From: JAOTZA01 sp965224065
Lineage (GTDB): Bacteria; Acidobacteriota; Thermoanaerobaculia; Multivoradales; JAHEKO01
DNA: 64,000 nt
Assembly (NCBI GenBank): GCA_965224065.1
Contig: CBDCYF010000005.1
Location: forward strand, 3,348,001 to 3,412,000
Direction of reading: 5' to 3'
Part shown: positions 42,480 through 50,133 of the stretch, one piece after another
Layout: each line of letters opens with the position of its first letter
Position numbering within the stretch: position 1 is the stretch's first letter
Notes under the pieces: model-generated
What the model was told of the DNA's origin: nothing
The model's input: the letters and a program-made list of their open reading frames with translations, nothing else
The model's database searches: none
Translations under genes and position numbers: made by a program

Positions 42480-44554
42480 TCGTTCGAAAAGTGGGACTGG
42501 GCTTATTGCTGGCCGCCGCTTGCGCGGCGGCACCGCCGGCGCAATCCAGGCCCTCGGGAGGCGATGCCCCGCCGGGCTCGATGCGCCAGCCCGGTTCCCT
42601 GCGGGTGGGGCTGGCGACCGACCTGCCGTCGGTCACCGTCCCCTGCTGCCCGCAGAGTCTGGTCGCCCGTTTTGGCGGGCGGGAGATCGAGGTCGGCGAG
42701 GGGCTGCGCATCGAGCCCTCGATGCGGGAGGCGGTCGCTCCGGTCTACCGGCTCCAGGTCGCGGCCTTGCGCGACGAGCTCCAGGCCGAAGAGCTGGCGC
42801 GCCGGGTGGGGTCGATGCTCGCCGCGACCGCGGACGTCGTGTTCCAGGCCGACGACGGGCTCTACCGGGTCCGGGTCGGTCGCTTTTCCACGCGGGAGGA
42901 AGCGGAGGCCGCGCAGAAACGCCTGCAGCAGCGCAATGTCGAAGGGTCGTGGATCGCCAGCGAACAGACTCCGCTCGATTCGTCGGCGCTACGTCTCACG
43001 TGGGGAGATCGCGCGTGGATCGCCCCGGGTCGCTCGATCGAGCTGTTTACCCGGTCGGGCGGTGGGATTCCCCTGCTCGACAAGCGCTATCGTGGCGACA
43101 TCATCGTGTTTCTGAACGGGCGGGGGACGCTCAACCTGATCAACCGCGTCTCGGTGGACGACTATCTGCGCGGCGTTGTTCCGCGGGAGATGGGCCCCGA
43201 GGTCTACAACAACTTAGACGCTCTCAAGGCGCAGGCGATCGCGGCCCGCACGTACACGTTGCGGAACCTGGGAGAGTTCTCGGGAGAGGGCTACGACATC
43301 TGTGCCACCCCGCGCTGTCAGGTCTATGGGGGGATGGCGGCCGAGCACGACCTTTCGGACCGTGCCGTTCGCGAGACCAGCGGTCAAGTGCTGCTCTTCA
43401 ATGGCGGCCTTGCCGACGCGCTCTACAGCGCCACCTGCGGGGGCCATACCGAGGACGTCGAAGTGGTCTTCCCGCTCAAGCTCCATCCCTATCTGCGCGG
43501 CGTGCCCTGCCTCGAGGCCGGTGCAAAGCCGGTGGGCCGCCCGGCGGGCGCCGCTCGCCCGTTTGCGAGCGAGGTTCTGGCGGGGGTGCTGCGCCGGGGC
43601 ACTCCGACCCGATCGCCGGGGGAGTTCGCGGCCCGGGCCAAGGCCCTTGCCACGATGGCCGGTGCCGGCGGGACGACGGCCGAGCTGGCCTCGTTCGAGC
43701 GCCGCGCGGTGCGTGGCTTCCTCGCCTCTTTGATCGCCGGCGGGAACGGCGACGGAGCGGCGATCCGCTGGTCCGACTTCGGTCTCGCCGGCCCGGATTT
43801 GTCGGGGCGGTTGCCATTGTCCGAAGCCGATCCGACGTTGTTACGTCTGGCCGTTTTTCTAGGCGTCGTCGAGCGCCACGAGCAGGGCTTTCTCGCGCTC
43901 TCGGAGGGGCGTCTCCTCCTGCGCGGCGAAGTCGAGGACCGGGCCTGGGCGTCCCCACCCCAGCTCCCGACCTACCGCAAGGAGGCCGGCCGCCTTGCCC
44001 GCCGGCCGGTCGAGCTGGTCCCCGGCGACAGGGTGACCGTCTTTTCGGCTGGCGACCGGCTGCTGGCGCTGGTTCAGGAGGAGGCCGCGCGGCGAGACAC
44101 GCTGGCCGCGAGCCGGAACCTGGCCGGCCGGGGGCGTGCCTGGAGCTTTTTTCGCGCCGACCGCGAGCTCGCGGAGCTGATCGGCCAGCGCTATCCGGAG
44201 CTGGGCTTCTCCGGTTTGGAGATCCGTGCCCGCGGTGTCTCCGGGCGGGTCGCCGAGCTGAGGATTCTCGGAAGTCGAGGCGACAGCATCGACGTGACGG
44301 GTCTGCCGATCCGTTGGACGCTGGATCTGCCCGACACGCTGTTTACTGCCCAGCGTCTGACGTCACCCAGCGGCGTGGCCGGGTGGCAGTTCAGCGGACG
44401 CGGCTGGGGGCATGGCGTGGGGATGTGCCAGGTGGGGGCGTTTGGCATGGCCTTGCGGGGCAACAGCTACCGCGACATCCTGGACCACTACTACACGGGA
44501 CTGGAGATCGTAACGCTTGGCACGGAGGAGCGCACACGACTGGCGGCCAGGTAG
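42476..44554 (+). CDS. SPOR-SpoIID/LytB domain cell-wall protein
   Basis: 692 residues. Signal peptide, possibly lipidated (LLLAAAC), then a SPOR domain (about 88-162, YRLQVAALRDELQAEELARR and YRVRVGRFSTREEAEAAQK) and a SpoIID domain (about 200-330) with YLRGVVPREMGP, ALKAQAIAARTYTLRN and CQVYGG. The C-terminal half ends in GRGWGHGVGMCQVGAFGMA, the conserved SpoIID end motif. SpoIID proteins cut denuded glycan strands as lytic transglycosylases; SPOR binds the same substrate, so the fusion is coherent. GTG 42476 overlaps the upstream stop. Confidence 0.85.
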   Translation: MIVRKVGLGLLLAAACAAAPPAQSRPSGGDAPPGSMRQPGSLRVGLATDLPSVTVPCCPQSLVARFGGREIEVGEGLRIEPSMREAVAPVYRLQVAALRDELQAEELARRVGSMLAATADVVFQADDGLYRVRVGRFSTREEAEAAQKRLQQRNVEGSWIASEQTPLDSSALRLTWGDRAWIAPGRSIELFTRSGGGIPLLDKRYRGDIIVFLNGRGTLNLINRVSVDDYLRGVVPREMGPEVYNNLDALKAQAIAARTYTLRNLGEFSGEGYDICATPRCQVYGGMAAEHDLSDRAVRETSGQVLLFNGGLADALYSATCGGHTEDVEVVFPLKLHPYLRGVPCLEAGAKPVGRPAGAARPFASEVLAGVLRRGTPTRSPGEFAARAKALATMAGAGGTTAELASFERRAVRGFLASLIAGGNGDGAAIRWSDFGLAGPDLSGRLPLSEADPTLLRLAVFLGVVERHEQGFLALSEGRLLLRGEVEDRAWASPPQLPTYRKEAGRLARRPVELVPGDRVTVFSAGDRLLALVQEEAARRDTLAASRNLAGRGRAWSFFRADRELAELIGQRYPELGFSGLEIRARGVSGRVAELRILGSRGDSIDVTGLPIRWTLDLPDTLFTAQRLTSPSGVAGWQFSGRGWGHGVGMCQVGAFGMALRGNSYRDILDHYYTGLEIVTLGTEERTRLAAR

Positions 44555-44575
44555 CGATAGCGATAGCGATAGCGA
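44552..44575 (+). repeat. TAGCGA x4 microsatellite
   Basis: Four perfect copies of the hexamer TAGCGA in tandem, starting within the SpoIID stop codon (TAG 44552-44554). All copies lie in the gap before the BMC operon. Confidence 0.85.
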
Positions 44576-44606
44576 TGCGTAGGCGTCGCCGGCCGGGACT
44601 TTGTGG

Positions 44607-44612
44607 TAGAAA
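44607..44612 (+). promoter_or_regulatory. Candidate -10 box of BMC operon
   Basis: TAGAAA with TGTGG before it, 13 nt upstream of the rpiB ATG. It would give a short leader. No operator or -35 is evident. Confidence 0.35.
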
Positions 44613-44625
44613 TTCGCTCTTGTTC

Positions 44626-45210
44626 ATGACCCTCGAAAACGACATCCGTAAGCTGGTGGAGCGCGTTGTGGACCAGTCGGTCTCGGAGCCGGCGGCACAC
44701 GCGGTCCCCGGCCCCGCACGAAAAGTGGCCCTCGGCGCCGACCACGGCGGATACGCGCTCAAGGAACGTCTGGTGGCCCATCTCGGCGACCAGGGGTTCG
44801 AGGTCGTGGACTGCGGCACGTCCGGTCCCGACGCGGTGGACTATCCCGATTTCGCCCACGAGGTCGCGCGCCGGGTGGCCTCCGGTGAATGCGGCTGCGG
44901 CGTCATCGTCGACGGCGCCGGAATCGGCTCGAGCATGGTGGCCAACAAGGTCCCGGGAGTCCGTTCGGCGTTGTGCTACGACGTTTCCTCGGCCCGCAAC
45001 AGCCGCGAGCACAACCACGCCAACGTGCTGACGCTGGGGGCCGGGCTGATCGGCGAGGGCCTGGCGCGGCAGATCGTGGATACCTGGTTGGCGACTCCCT
45101 GGGGTGAGGGCAGACACGCCCGCCGGGTGGAGAAGATCACCGAAGTGGAACAGAGCTACCTGCACGGTGGCGGGCGCCGCTCGGAGAGAATCGAGAGCAA
45201 GGGCCCATGA
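44626..45210 (+). CDS. rpiB: BMC-associated RpiB-like sugar-phosphate isomerase
   Basis: 194 residues of the RpiB/LacAB family. Residues 1-20 (LENDIRKLVERVVDQSV) form an amphipathic helix and 20-31 a Pro/Ala linker, together like a BMC encapsulation peptide absent from ordinary RpiB. Core: VALGADHGGYALKERL, DYPDFAHEVARRV, and SSMVANKVPGVRSALCY with REHNHANVLTLG. The usual catalytic Cys (CGTG) is Asp96 (VDGAG). The family interconverts ribose- and ribulose-5-phosphate; the changed residue leaves the substrate open. It overlaps deoC by 4 nt. Confidence 0.85.
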   Translation: MTLENDIRKLVERVVDQSVSEPAAHAVPGPARKVALGADHGGYALKERLVAHLGDQGFEVVDCGTSGPDAVDYPDFAHEVARRVASGECGCGVIVDGAGIGSSMVANKVPGVRSALCYDVSSARNSREHNHANVLTLGAGLIGEGLARQIVDTWLATPWGEGRHARRVEKITEVEQSYLHGGGRRSERIESKGP

Positions 45211-46100
45211 GCACGCGCGAAGACCTGATCGAGGCGATCACTCACCGGGTGCTGGCCGAGATTCAAGAGCAGAGCGGTAAGGAGGAATGTCCCGACTGCA
45301 GCGGCGGATGTGCCGCGAGCTGCTCGGACAAGGTGCGCACGGTGGTGGGCGAGGGGGCCTGCCGGGTGAGCTACAGCGGCAACGGCGCCGACGTGCCCGC
45401 CGATCTCGCGCAATACATCGACCACACAAAGCTCGGACCCGATACCGCTTCAGACGACATCGACCGGCTGTGTGAAGAGGCCCGCACATTCGGCTTCGCG
45501 GCGGTGTGCGTCAACCCGGTGTGGGTCCGAAGGGCTGCTTCCCGGGTTCGCGGCAGCAACGTCGTCGTCGCCTCGGTGGTGGGATTTCCTCTGGGCGCCA
45601 ATGCTCCCGAGGTCAAGGCCGCCGAGGCCCGCCGGGCCTTGAGAGACGGCGCACGCGAGATCGACATGGTGCTCAACATCGGCGCGCTCAAGAGTGGCGA
45701 CCACGACCTGGTCGAGCGCGACATCGCGCGGGTCGCCGACGCCTGCCGCGAGGTGGGGGCGGTCTGCAAGGTGATCCTCGAGACCGCGATCCTCACCGAC
45801 GAGGAGAAGATCGTCGCCAGCCGCCTGGCGAGAAAAGCAAAGGCCGACTACGTCAAGACCTCGACCGGCTTTGGCCCGGGCGGCGCCACCGTCTTCGACG
45901 TGGCGCTGATGCGGGAGGCCGTGGGTCCCGGGATGGGGGTCAAGGCCTCGGGCGGAATTCACACCGCGGACGAGGCCCGCGAGATGATCGCCGCCGGCGC
46001 CACGAGGATTGGAGCGTCGGCCGGTATCGAGATCGTCCGGGGCTCGTCCGGCTCGGGCTCCTCGAGCGAGGAAAAGGGAGGTGCGAGTGGCAGATATTGA
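45207..46100 (+). CDS. deoC: BMC-associated deoxyribose-phosphate aldolase
   Basis: 297 residues. Residues 1-20 (TREDLIEAITHRVLAEIQ) read as an encapsulation helix. C28, C31, C35 and C39 (CxxCxxxCxxxC) plus C52 follow, before the class I aldolase core. Core: YIDHTKLGPDT, AVCVNPVWV, REIDMVLNIGALKSGD, Schiff-base Lys217 (VKTSTGFGPGG) and Lys246 (GVKASGGIH). It splits 2-deoxyribose-5-phosphate to glyceraldehyde-3-phosphate and acetaldehyde, the volatile aldehyde that a BMC would retain. The Ser/Gly-rich tail is unusual. It overlaps the BMC-T gene by 14 nt. Confidence 0.9.
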   Translation: MSTREDLIEAITHRVLAEIQEQSGKEECPDCSGGCAASCSDKVRTVVGEGACRVSYSGNGADVPADLAQYIDHTKLGPDTASDDIDRLCEEARTFGFAAVCVNPVWVRRAASRVRGSNVVVASVVGFPLGANAPEVKAAEARRALRDGAREIDMVLNIGALKSGDHDLVERDIARVADACREVGAVCKVILETAILTDEEKIVASRLARKAKADYVKTSTGFGPGGATVFDVALMREAVGPGMGVKASGGIHTADEAREMIAAGATRIGASAGIEIVRGSSGSGSSSEEKGGASGRY

Positions 46101-46716
46101 GCTGAGATCGTATGTGTTCCTGGACAGCCTGCAGCCGCAGTACGCTGCCTTTTTGGGCACTGTGGCGCAGGGTTTTCTGCCGCTCGCCGGCGACACCTCT
46201 CTGTTTGTCGAGATCTCGCCGGGAATCGAGATCAACCGGCTCACCGACCTGGCGCTCAAATCGAATCAGGTGCGGCCCGGAATGCAGATCGTCGAGCGCT
46301 ACTACGGCCTGCTGGAGATCCACTCCGAGTCGCAGGCCGAGACCCGCTCGGCCGGCGAGACGATCCTCCGCGAGGTGGGTCTCAAGGAGAACGATCGCAT
46401 CAAGCCAAGGATCCTGTCGAGCCAGGTGATCCGGCGCATCGACGACCACCAGGCCCAGCTCATCAACCGCACCCGGCACGGCCAGATGATCATGCCCGGC
46501 CAGACGCTTTATGTTCTCGAAGTCGAGCCGGCGGCGTACGCGGCGCTCGGCGCCAACGAGGCGGAGAAGGCCGCGGCGATCAATGTCCTCGAAGTCAGGG
46601 CGTTTGGCTCGATGGGGCGGGTGTATCTGGGGGGAGAGGAACGAGACATCGACGTCGGCTGGCGGGCGGCGGTGGCGGCGCTCGAAGGTATCGACGGAAG
46701 AAAAGCCAAGAAATAG
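46087..46716 (+). CDS. BMC-T shell protein (MSM0275-like)
   Basis: 209 residues with two BMC domains. The pattern ELRSYVFLDSLQPQYAAFLGT, MQIVERYYGLLEIH and LINRTRHGQMIMPGQTLYVL closely follows the trimeric shell protein of the Rhodococcus/Mycobacterium type (MSM0275). Trimers of BMC-T tile the facets, and some have gated pores. GTG 46087 has AAGGGAGGT upstream and lies 14 nt inside deoC. Confidence 0.85.
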   Translation: MADIELRSYVFLDSLQPQYAAFLGTVAQGFLPLAGDTSLFVEISPGIEINRLTDLALKSNQVRPGMQIVERYYGLLEIHSESQAETRSAGETILREVGLKENDRIKPRILSSQVIRRIDDHQAQLINRTRHGQMIMPGQTLYVLEVEPAAYAALGANEAEKAAAINVLEVRAFGSMGRVYLGGEERDIDVGWRAAVAALEGIDGRKAKK

Positions 46717-46758
46717 CAACAGGCAACTCTCAAAGAGCAAGCAAAGGAAGGAACAGGC

Positions 46759-47064
46759 ATGGCAGAAGCGCTAGGCATGATTGAAGCGAGGGGATTCGCG
46801 GCGATGGTCGAGGCGGCCGACGCAATGGTCAAGGCCGCCAAGGTCGAGCTGGTCGGATACGAAAAGACCGGTGGCGGTTATGTGACGGCGGTGGTGCGCG
46901 GCGACGTGGCGGCGGTCAAGGCCGCAGTAGAAGCCGGCGTCCGCGGCGGCGAGAAGGTCGGCGAAGTGGTTGCGACGCACGTCATCGCCAGGCCGCACGC
47001 CAACATCGACGACACGCTGCCGTTGGGCCGCCCGCCGGCGAAGAAGACGAGCCGGTCACGCTGA
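46759..47064 (+). CDS. BMC-H hexameric shell protein
   Basis: 101 residues, single BMC domain. EALGMIEARGFAAMVEAADA, VGYEKTGGGYVTAVVRGDV and AAVKAAVEAGVRGG are canonical for the PduA/CcmK fold; the pore-facing loop is KTGGGY. A short Lys/Arg-rich tail follows. It is the only BMC-H of the locus, as in the Haliangium shell. Ribosome binding site AAGGAAGGAA lies just upstream. Confidence 0.93.
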   Translation: MAEALGMIEARGFAAMVEAADAMVKAAKVELVGYEKTGGGYVTAVVRGDVAAVKAAVEAGVRGGEKVGEVVATHVIARPHANIDDTLPLGRPPAKKTSRSR

Positions 47065-47107
47065 GGCATCGGGTCCGGTTGCGGCCGGGTCCGGAAAAGG
47101 AGACGCC

Positions 47108-47407
47108 ATGCTGCTCGGAAAAGTCGTCGGCACCCTGGTCGCGACCCGCAAGGAGCCGGCCATGGAGGGGTTTCGATTCCTCGTGGTCAAGCCGCTCGAT
47201 GCCGCGGGCAAGGAGCTCGGTGGAGCCGTCGTTGCGGTGGATTCGGTGGGCGCCGGGGTGGAGGAGATCGTGCTGTACGCGACCGGCAGTGCGGCGCGGC
47301 AGACCACCGCCACCCTCGACCGTCCCTGCGATGCCGTGATCATGGCGATCGTGGATAGCTGGGACGTCGAGGGCCGCGAGATCTACAACAAAGCGGAGGC
47401 CGGGTAG
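47108..47407 (+). CDS. BMC-P vertex protein 1 (EutN/CcmL family)
   Basis: 99 residues of the pentameric vertex family. MLLGKVVGTLVATRKEPAME, FLVVKPLDAAGKEL, VVAVDSVGAGVEEIVLYATG and SAARQT are diagnostic. AAGGAGA precedes ATG 47108. Three such genes in one locus parallel the three BMC-P of Haliangium ochraceum. Confidence 0.9.
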   Translation: MLLGKVVGTLVATRKEPAMEGFRFLVVKPLDAAGKELGGAVVAVDSVGAGVEEIVLYATGSAARQTTATLDRPCDAVIMAIVDSWDVEGREIYNKAEAG

Positions 47408-47425
47408 GCCGCGGGCCGTTGGCGC

Positions 47426-48892
47426 ATGACGATCGATTCGCGTGAAGTCCAGGCAATCCTCGATCGGGTGCGGGCCCGGTACCCGGCGGACGCGAGCGGT
47501 CCGCGCCAGCCGGCGGCTTCGGCCGCCCGTGCCGGTGGGGCCAGCGTGCCCGTCCGCTCGGCCGGTGAAGAGGGAATCTTTGGCTCGGTCGATGAAGCGG
47601 TTCAGGCGGCGGGCGAGGCGTTTCTCGAATATCGGGAGATGGGTCTCGACCGGCGTTTTGGCGTCGTGGATTCGATCCGCGCCGCCATGGAGCGCGACGC
47701 CCGCGAGCTGGCGCAACTGGCGCACGACGAGACCGGCCTCGGCCGCGCCGCGGATAAGGAGATCAAGAACCTCCTGGTAACGCGCAAGACCCCGGGTCCG
47801 GAAGATCTGGCGCCGCAGGCGACCACGGGCGACCGGGGCATGACGGTGACCGAGTATGCGCCGTTTGGCGTTATCGCGGCCATCACCCCGACCACCAACC
47901 CCACCTCGACCATCATCAACAATACCCTGGCGATGGTCTCGGCGGGGAACGCGGTGGTGTTCAACGTCCACCCGGCCGCCAGGAACGTGTCGGTCGACAA
48001 CGTGCGCCGGATCAACCGGGCGATCGCCGCCGCCGGCGGTCCACGCAACCTGGTGTGCGCCATCCCCGAGCCGACGATCGAATCGGCCCAGGAGCTGATG
48101 CATCACCCAGGAGTGCGCATCCTGCTCGTGACCGGTGGTCCGGCGGTGGTGCGTGAGGCGCTCAAGACCGACAAGCGGGCGATCACCGCGGGTCCCGGAA
48201 ACCCACCGGTTCTGGTCGACACCACCGCCGACGTGGAGCTGGCGGCACGAGAGATCACTCGCGGCGCTTCCTTCGACAACAACATGGTGTGCACCGATGA
48301 GAAGGAGGTGTTTGTTTGCACGTCGCGGGCGGATGAGCTCTTGCGCGCGCTGGCGCAGGGTCCCAATGTTGTCTTGAAGGAGCATCAGGTCAAGAAGCTC
48401 GAGCGGGTGATCTTCGATGAGCTGGGCGCGCCGAGAAAGCCCGGCCGGATCAATCGCAAGTGGATCGGTCAGAACGCCGGCCGCATCCTGGGCGAGATCG
48501 GGATCTCGGCGGGGGACGAAGTGCGGCTGGCCGTGGCCGAGGTGCCGATCGATCACAGCCTGGTGTGGACCGAGCAGATGATGCCGGTGCTGCCGGTGGC
48601 GCGGGTCCGCAGCTTCGAGGAAGGTCTGGACCTGGCGGAGAAGGCCGAGCACGGGTTCCGCCACACCGCGTCGATCTACTCCAACAACGTCGACAACATC
48701 ACCCGCATGGCGCGCCGGATGAATGTCTCGATCTTTGTCGCCAACTCCGCCAACATCGCGGGCCTCGGGGCCGGTGGCGAGGATTTCACTTCGTACTCGA
48801 TCGCCACACCCACCGGCGAAGGCCTCACCCGGCCGCGTACGTTCTCGCGCATCCGCCGGCTGACCGTCGTCGGGTCGCTGAGAATCGTCTAG
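47426..48892 (+). CDS. CoA-acylating aldehyde dehydrogenase (PduP/EutE type)
   Basis: 488 residues. Residues 1-19 (TIDSREVQAILDRVRARY) are an amphipathic encapsulation helix, followed by a Pro/Ala linker to ~45. Catalytic domain: FGVIAAITPTTNPTSTIINN, PAARNVSVDN, LLVTGGPAVVREALKT, AGPGNPPVLVD and the nucleophile Cys289 in FDNNMVCTDEKEV. It oxidises the aldehyde released by DeoC to acyl-CoA with NAD+. Recycling of NADH and CoA would need enzymes not found here. Confidence 0.92.
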   Translation: MTIDSREVQAILDRVRARYPADASGPRQPAASAARAGGASVPVRSAGEEGIFGSVDEAVQAAGEAFLEYREMGLDRRFGVVDSIRAAMERDARELAQLAHDETGLGRAADKEIKNLLVTRKTPGPEDLAPQATTGDRGMTVTEYAPFGVIAAITPTTNPTSTIINNTLAMVSAGNAVVFNVHPAARNVSVDNVRRINRAIAAAGGPRNLVCAIPEPTIESAQELMHHPGVRILLVTGGPAVVREALKTDKRAITAGPGNPPVLVDTTADVELAAREITRGASFDNNMVCTDEKEVFVCTSRADELLRALAQGPNVVLKEHQVKKLERVIFDELGAPRKPGRINRKWIGQNAGRILGEIGISAGDEVRLAVAEVPIDHSLVWTEQMMPVLPVARVRSFEEGLDLAEKAEHGFRHTASIYSNNVDNITRMARRMNVSIFVANSANIAGLGAGGEDFTSYSIATPTGEGLTRPRTFSRIRRLTVVGSLRIV

Positions 48893-48904
48893 CGGCTAGC
48901 CGTC

Positions 48905-49495
48905 GTGAAGCCCGCGATCCTCCTTCTCGAGTTCGACTCGATCGCCGTCGGGATCCGCGCCGGCGACGCCATGGCCAAGCGCGCGCCGCTCGGGTCTCTG
49001 CACGCGGGCACGGTCCACCCGGGGCGCTATCTGGTGCTGGCCGGCGGCGAAGTGGGCGACTTAGAAGAAGCGCACGCGGCGGCACTCGAAAGCGGCGGAG
49101 AGTCGCTGCGGGACGAGGTTTTTTTGCCCGACGTTCACCAGGACGTCGTCGACGCTTTGACCGGCCGGCGGCGCCCGCAGCGCGACGAGGCCCTGGGGGT
49201 ATTCGAGACCCGCACGGTCCCGGCAGTCATCCAAGCCGCCGACCGTGCCGTCAAAGGCACACAGGTCGAGATCGCCGAGATCCGGATGGCCGATGGGTTG
49301 GGCGGCAAGGGGTACGTGCTGCTGACGGGTGAGGTGGCGGACGTGGAGGCCTCGGTGGATCTGGCCCAGCAGTCCCTGCAGCACCCCGACCTGCTGGTCG
49401 CGAGGGTGGTGATCCCTCGTCTTCACGACGAGATGGCGGCCAACCTGGCCGACCACGCCGAGTTCTATGGCCGCGTGCGCGGAAAGGGACGCTAG
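48905..49495 (+). CDS. BMC-T shell protein (second type)
   Basis: 196 residues with two BMC domains (ILLLEFDSIAVGIRAGDAMA and LGVFETRTVPAVIQAADRAV), joined by a HQDVVDALTGRRRPQRDEA linker. It differs from the MSM0275-like BMC-T at 46087 and reads more like PduT/Hoch-type trimers. The second pore loop is Gly-rich (DGLGGKG). GTG start, 12 nt after the dehydrogenase. Confidence 0.85.
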   Translation: MKPAILLLEFDSIAVGIRAGDAMAKRAPLGSLHAGTVHPGRYLVLAGGEVGDLEEAHAAALESGGESLRDEVFLPDVHQDVVDALTGRRRPQRDEALGVFETRTVPAVIQAADRAVKGTQVEIAEIRMADGLGGKGYVLLTGEVADVEASVDLAQQSLQHPDLLVARVVIPRLHDEMAANLADHAEFYGRVRGKGR

Positions 49496-49498
49496 GTC

Positions 49499-49810
49499 AT
49501 GCAGCTCGGACGAGTTGTCGGCACCGTGGTGGCCACCCAGAAAGTCCCCGGACTCGAGGGCGTCAAGTTGCTGCTGGTCCAACCGCTCGACCGCAACCGG
49601 CGCCCGCAGGGTAACGCGGTGGTGGCCGCCGACGGCGTCGCCATGGCGGGCGTCGGCGAGCTGGTCTATCTGGTGGCCAGCCGCGAGGCCTCGCTGACGT
49701 TGCCCGAGACCTTTGTGCCGGTGGACCACGCCATCGCCGGGCTGGTGGATCGAGTCGATCTCGACCCTTCCGACCGTCCCAGCCAGGCCAAGAGGGGGGG
49801 CAAGCGATGA
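49499..49810 (+). CDS. BMC-P vertex protein 2 (EutN/CcmL family)
   Basis: 103 residues. MQLGRVVGTVVATQKVPGLE and KLLLVQPLDRNRRPQ mark the EutN/CcmL fold; the middle (VAMAGVGELVYLVASREASL) departs from the usual GSAAR motif, as in subtype-specific vertices. The tail is basic. ATG lies 3 nt after the BMC-T stop; its own stop overlaps the next start (ATGA). Confidence 0.88.
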   Translation: MQLGRVVGTVVATQKVPGLEGVKLLLVQPLDRNRRPQGNAVVAADGVAMAGVGELVYLVASREASLTLPETFVPVDHAIAGLVDRVDLDPSDRPSQAKRGGKR

Positions 49811-50076
49811 GAATCGCGCGGGTCGAAGGCACGGTGGTCTCGACCGTTTGCTCGCCGGTCTACGACGGGCGCAAGCTCCTGCTCTGCGACCTCCTGGACG
49901 AGAAGCGCCGGACCACCGGCGGTTACCTGATCGCCGTCGACCGGGTCGGCGCGGGCCCCGGGGAGACCGTGCTGATTCTCGACGAGGGCAACTCGGCGCG
50001 GCAGATCGTGGCGTTCGAAAACGCTCCCATTCGCGCCGTGGTCGTCGGGATCGTGGACGACGTGGCGCTCGCCTGA
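49807..50076 (+). CDS. BMC-P vertex protein 3 (EutN/CcmL family)
   Basis: 89 residues, the shortest of the three vertex proteins: MRIARVEGTVVSTVCSPVYD, GRKLLLCDLLDE, YLIAVDRVGAGPGETVLILD and GNSARQI. It is the last gene of the shell operon. Together with the two others it could mix or alternate at the twelve vertices. Confidence 0.9.
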   Translation: MRIARVEGTVVSTVCSPVYDGRKLLLCDLLDEKRRTTGGYLIAVDRVGAGPGETVLILDEGNSARQIVAFENAPIRAVVVGIVDDVALA

Positions 50077-50117
50077 TCCCTAAGAAGGCAAAGGCGTGGG
50101 GACGAGGGGCCGCGTGA

Positions 50118-50123
50118 TAGATT
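50118..50123 (+). promoter_or_regulatory. Candidate near-leaderless -10 box
   Basis: TAGATT ends 10 nt before the ATG of the acyl-CoA dehydrogenase gene; no ribosome binding site lies between them. Confidence 0.4.
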
Positions 50124-50133
50124 TTGCCCTCTC

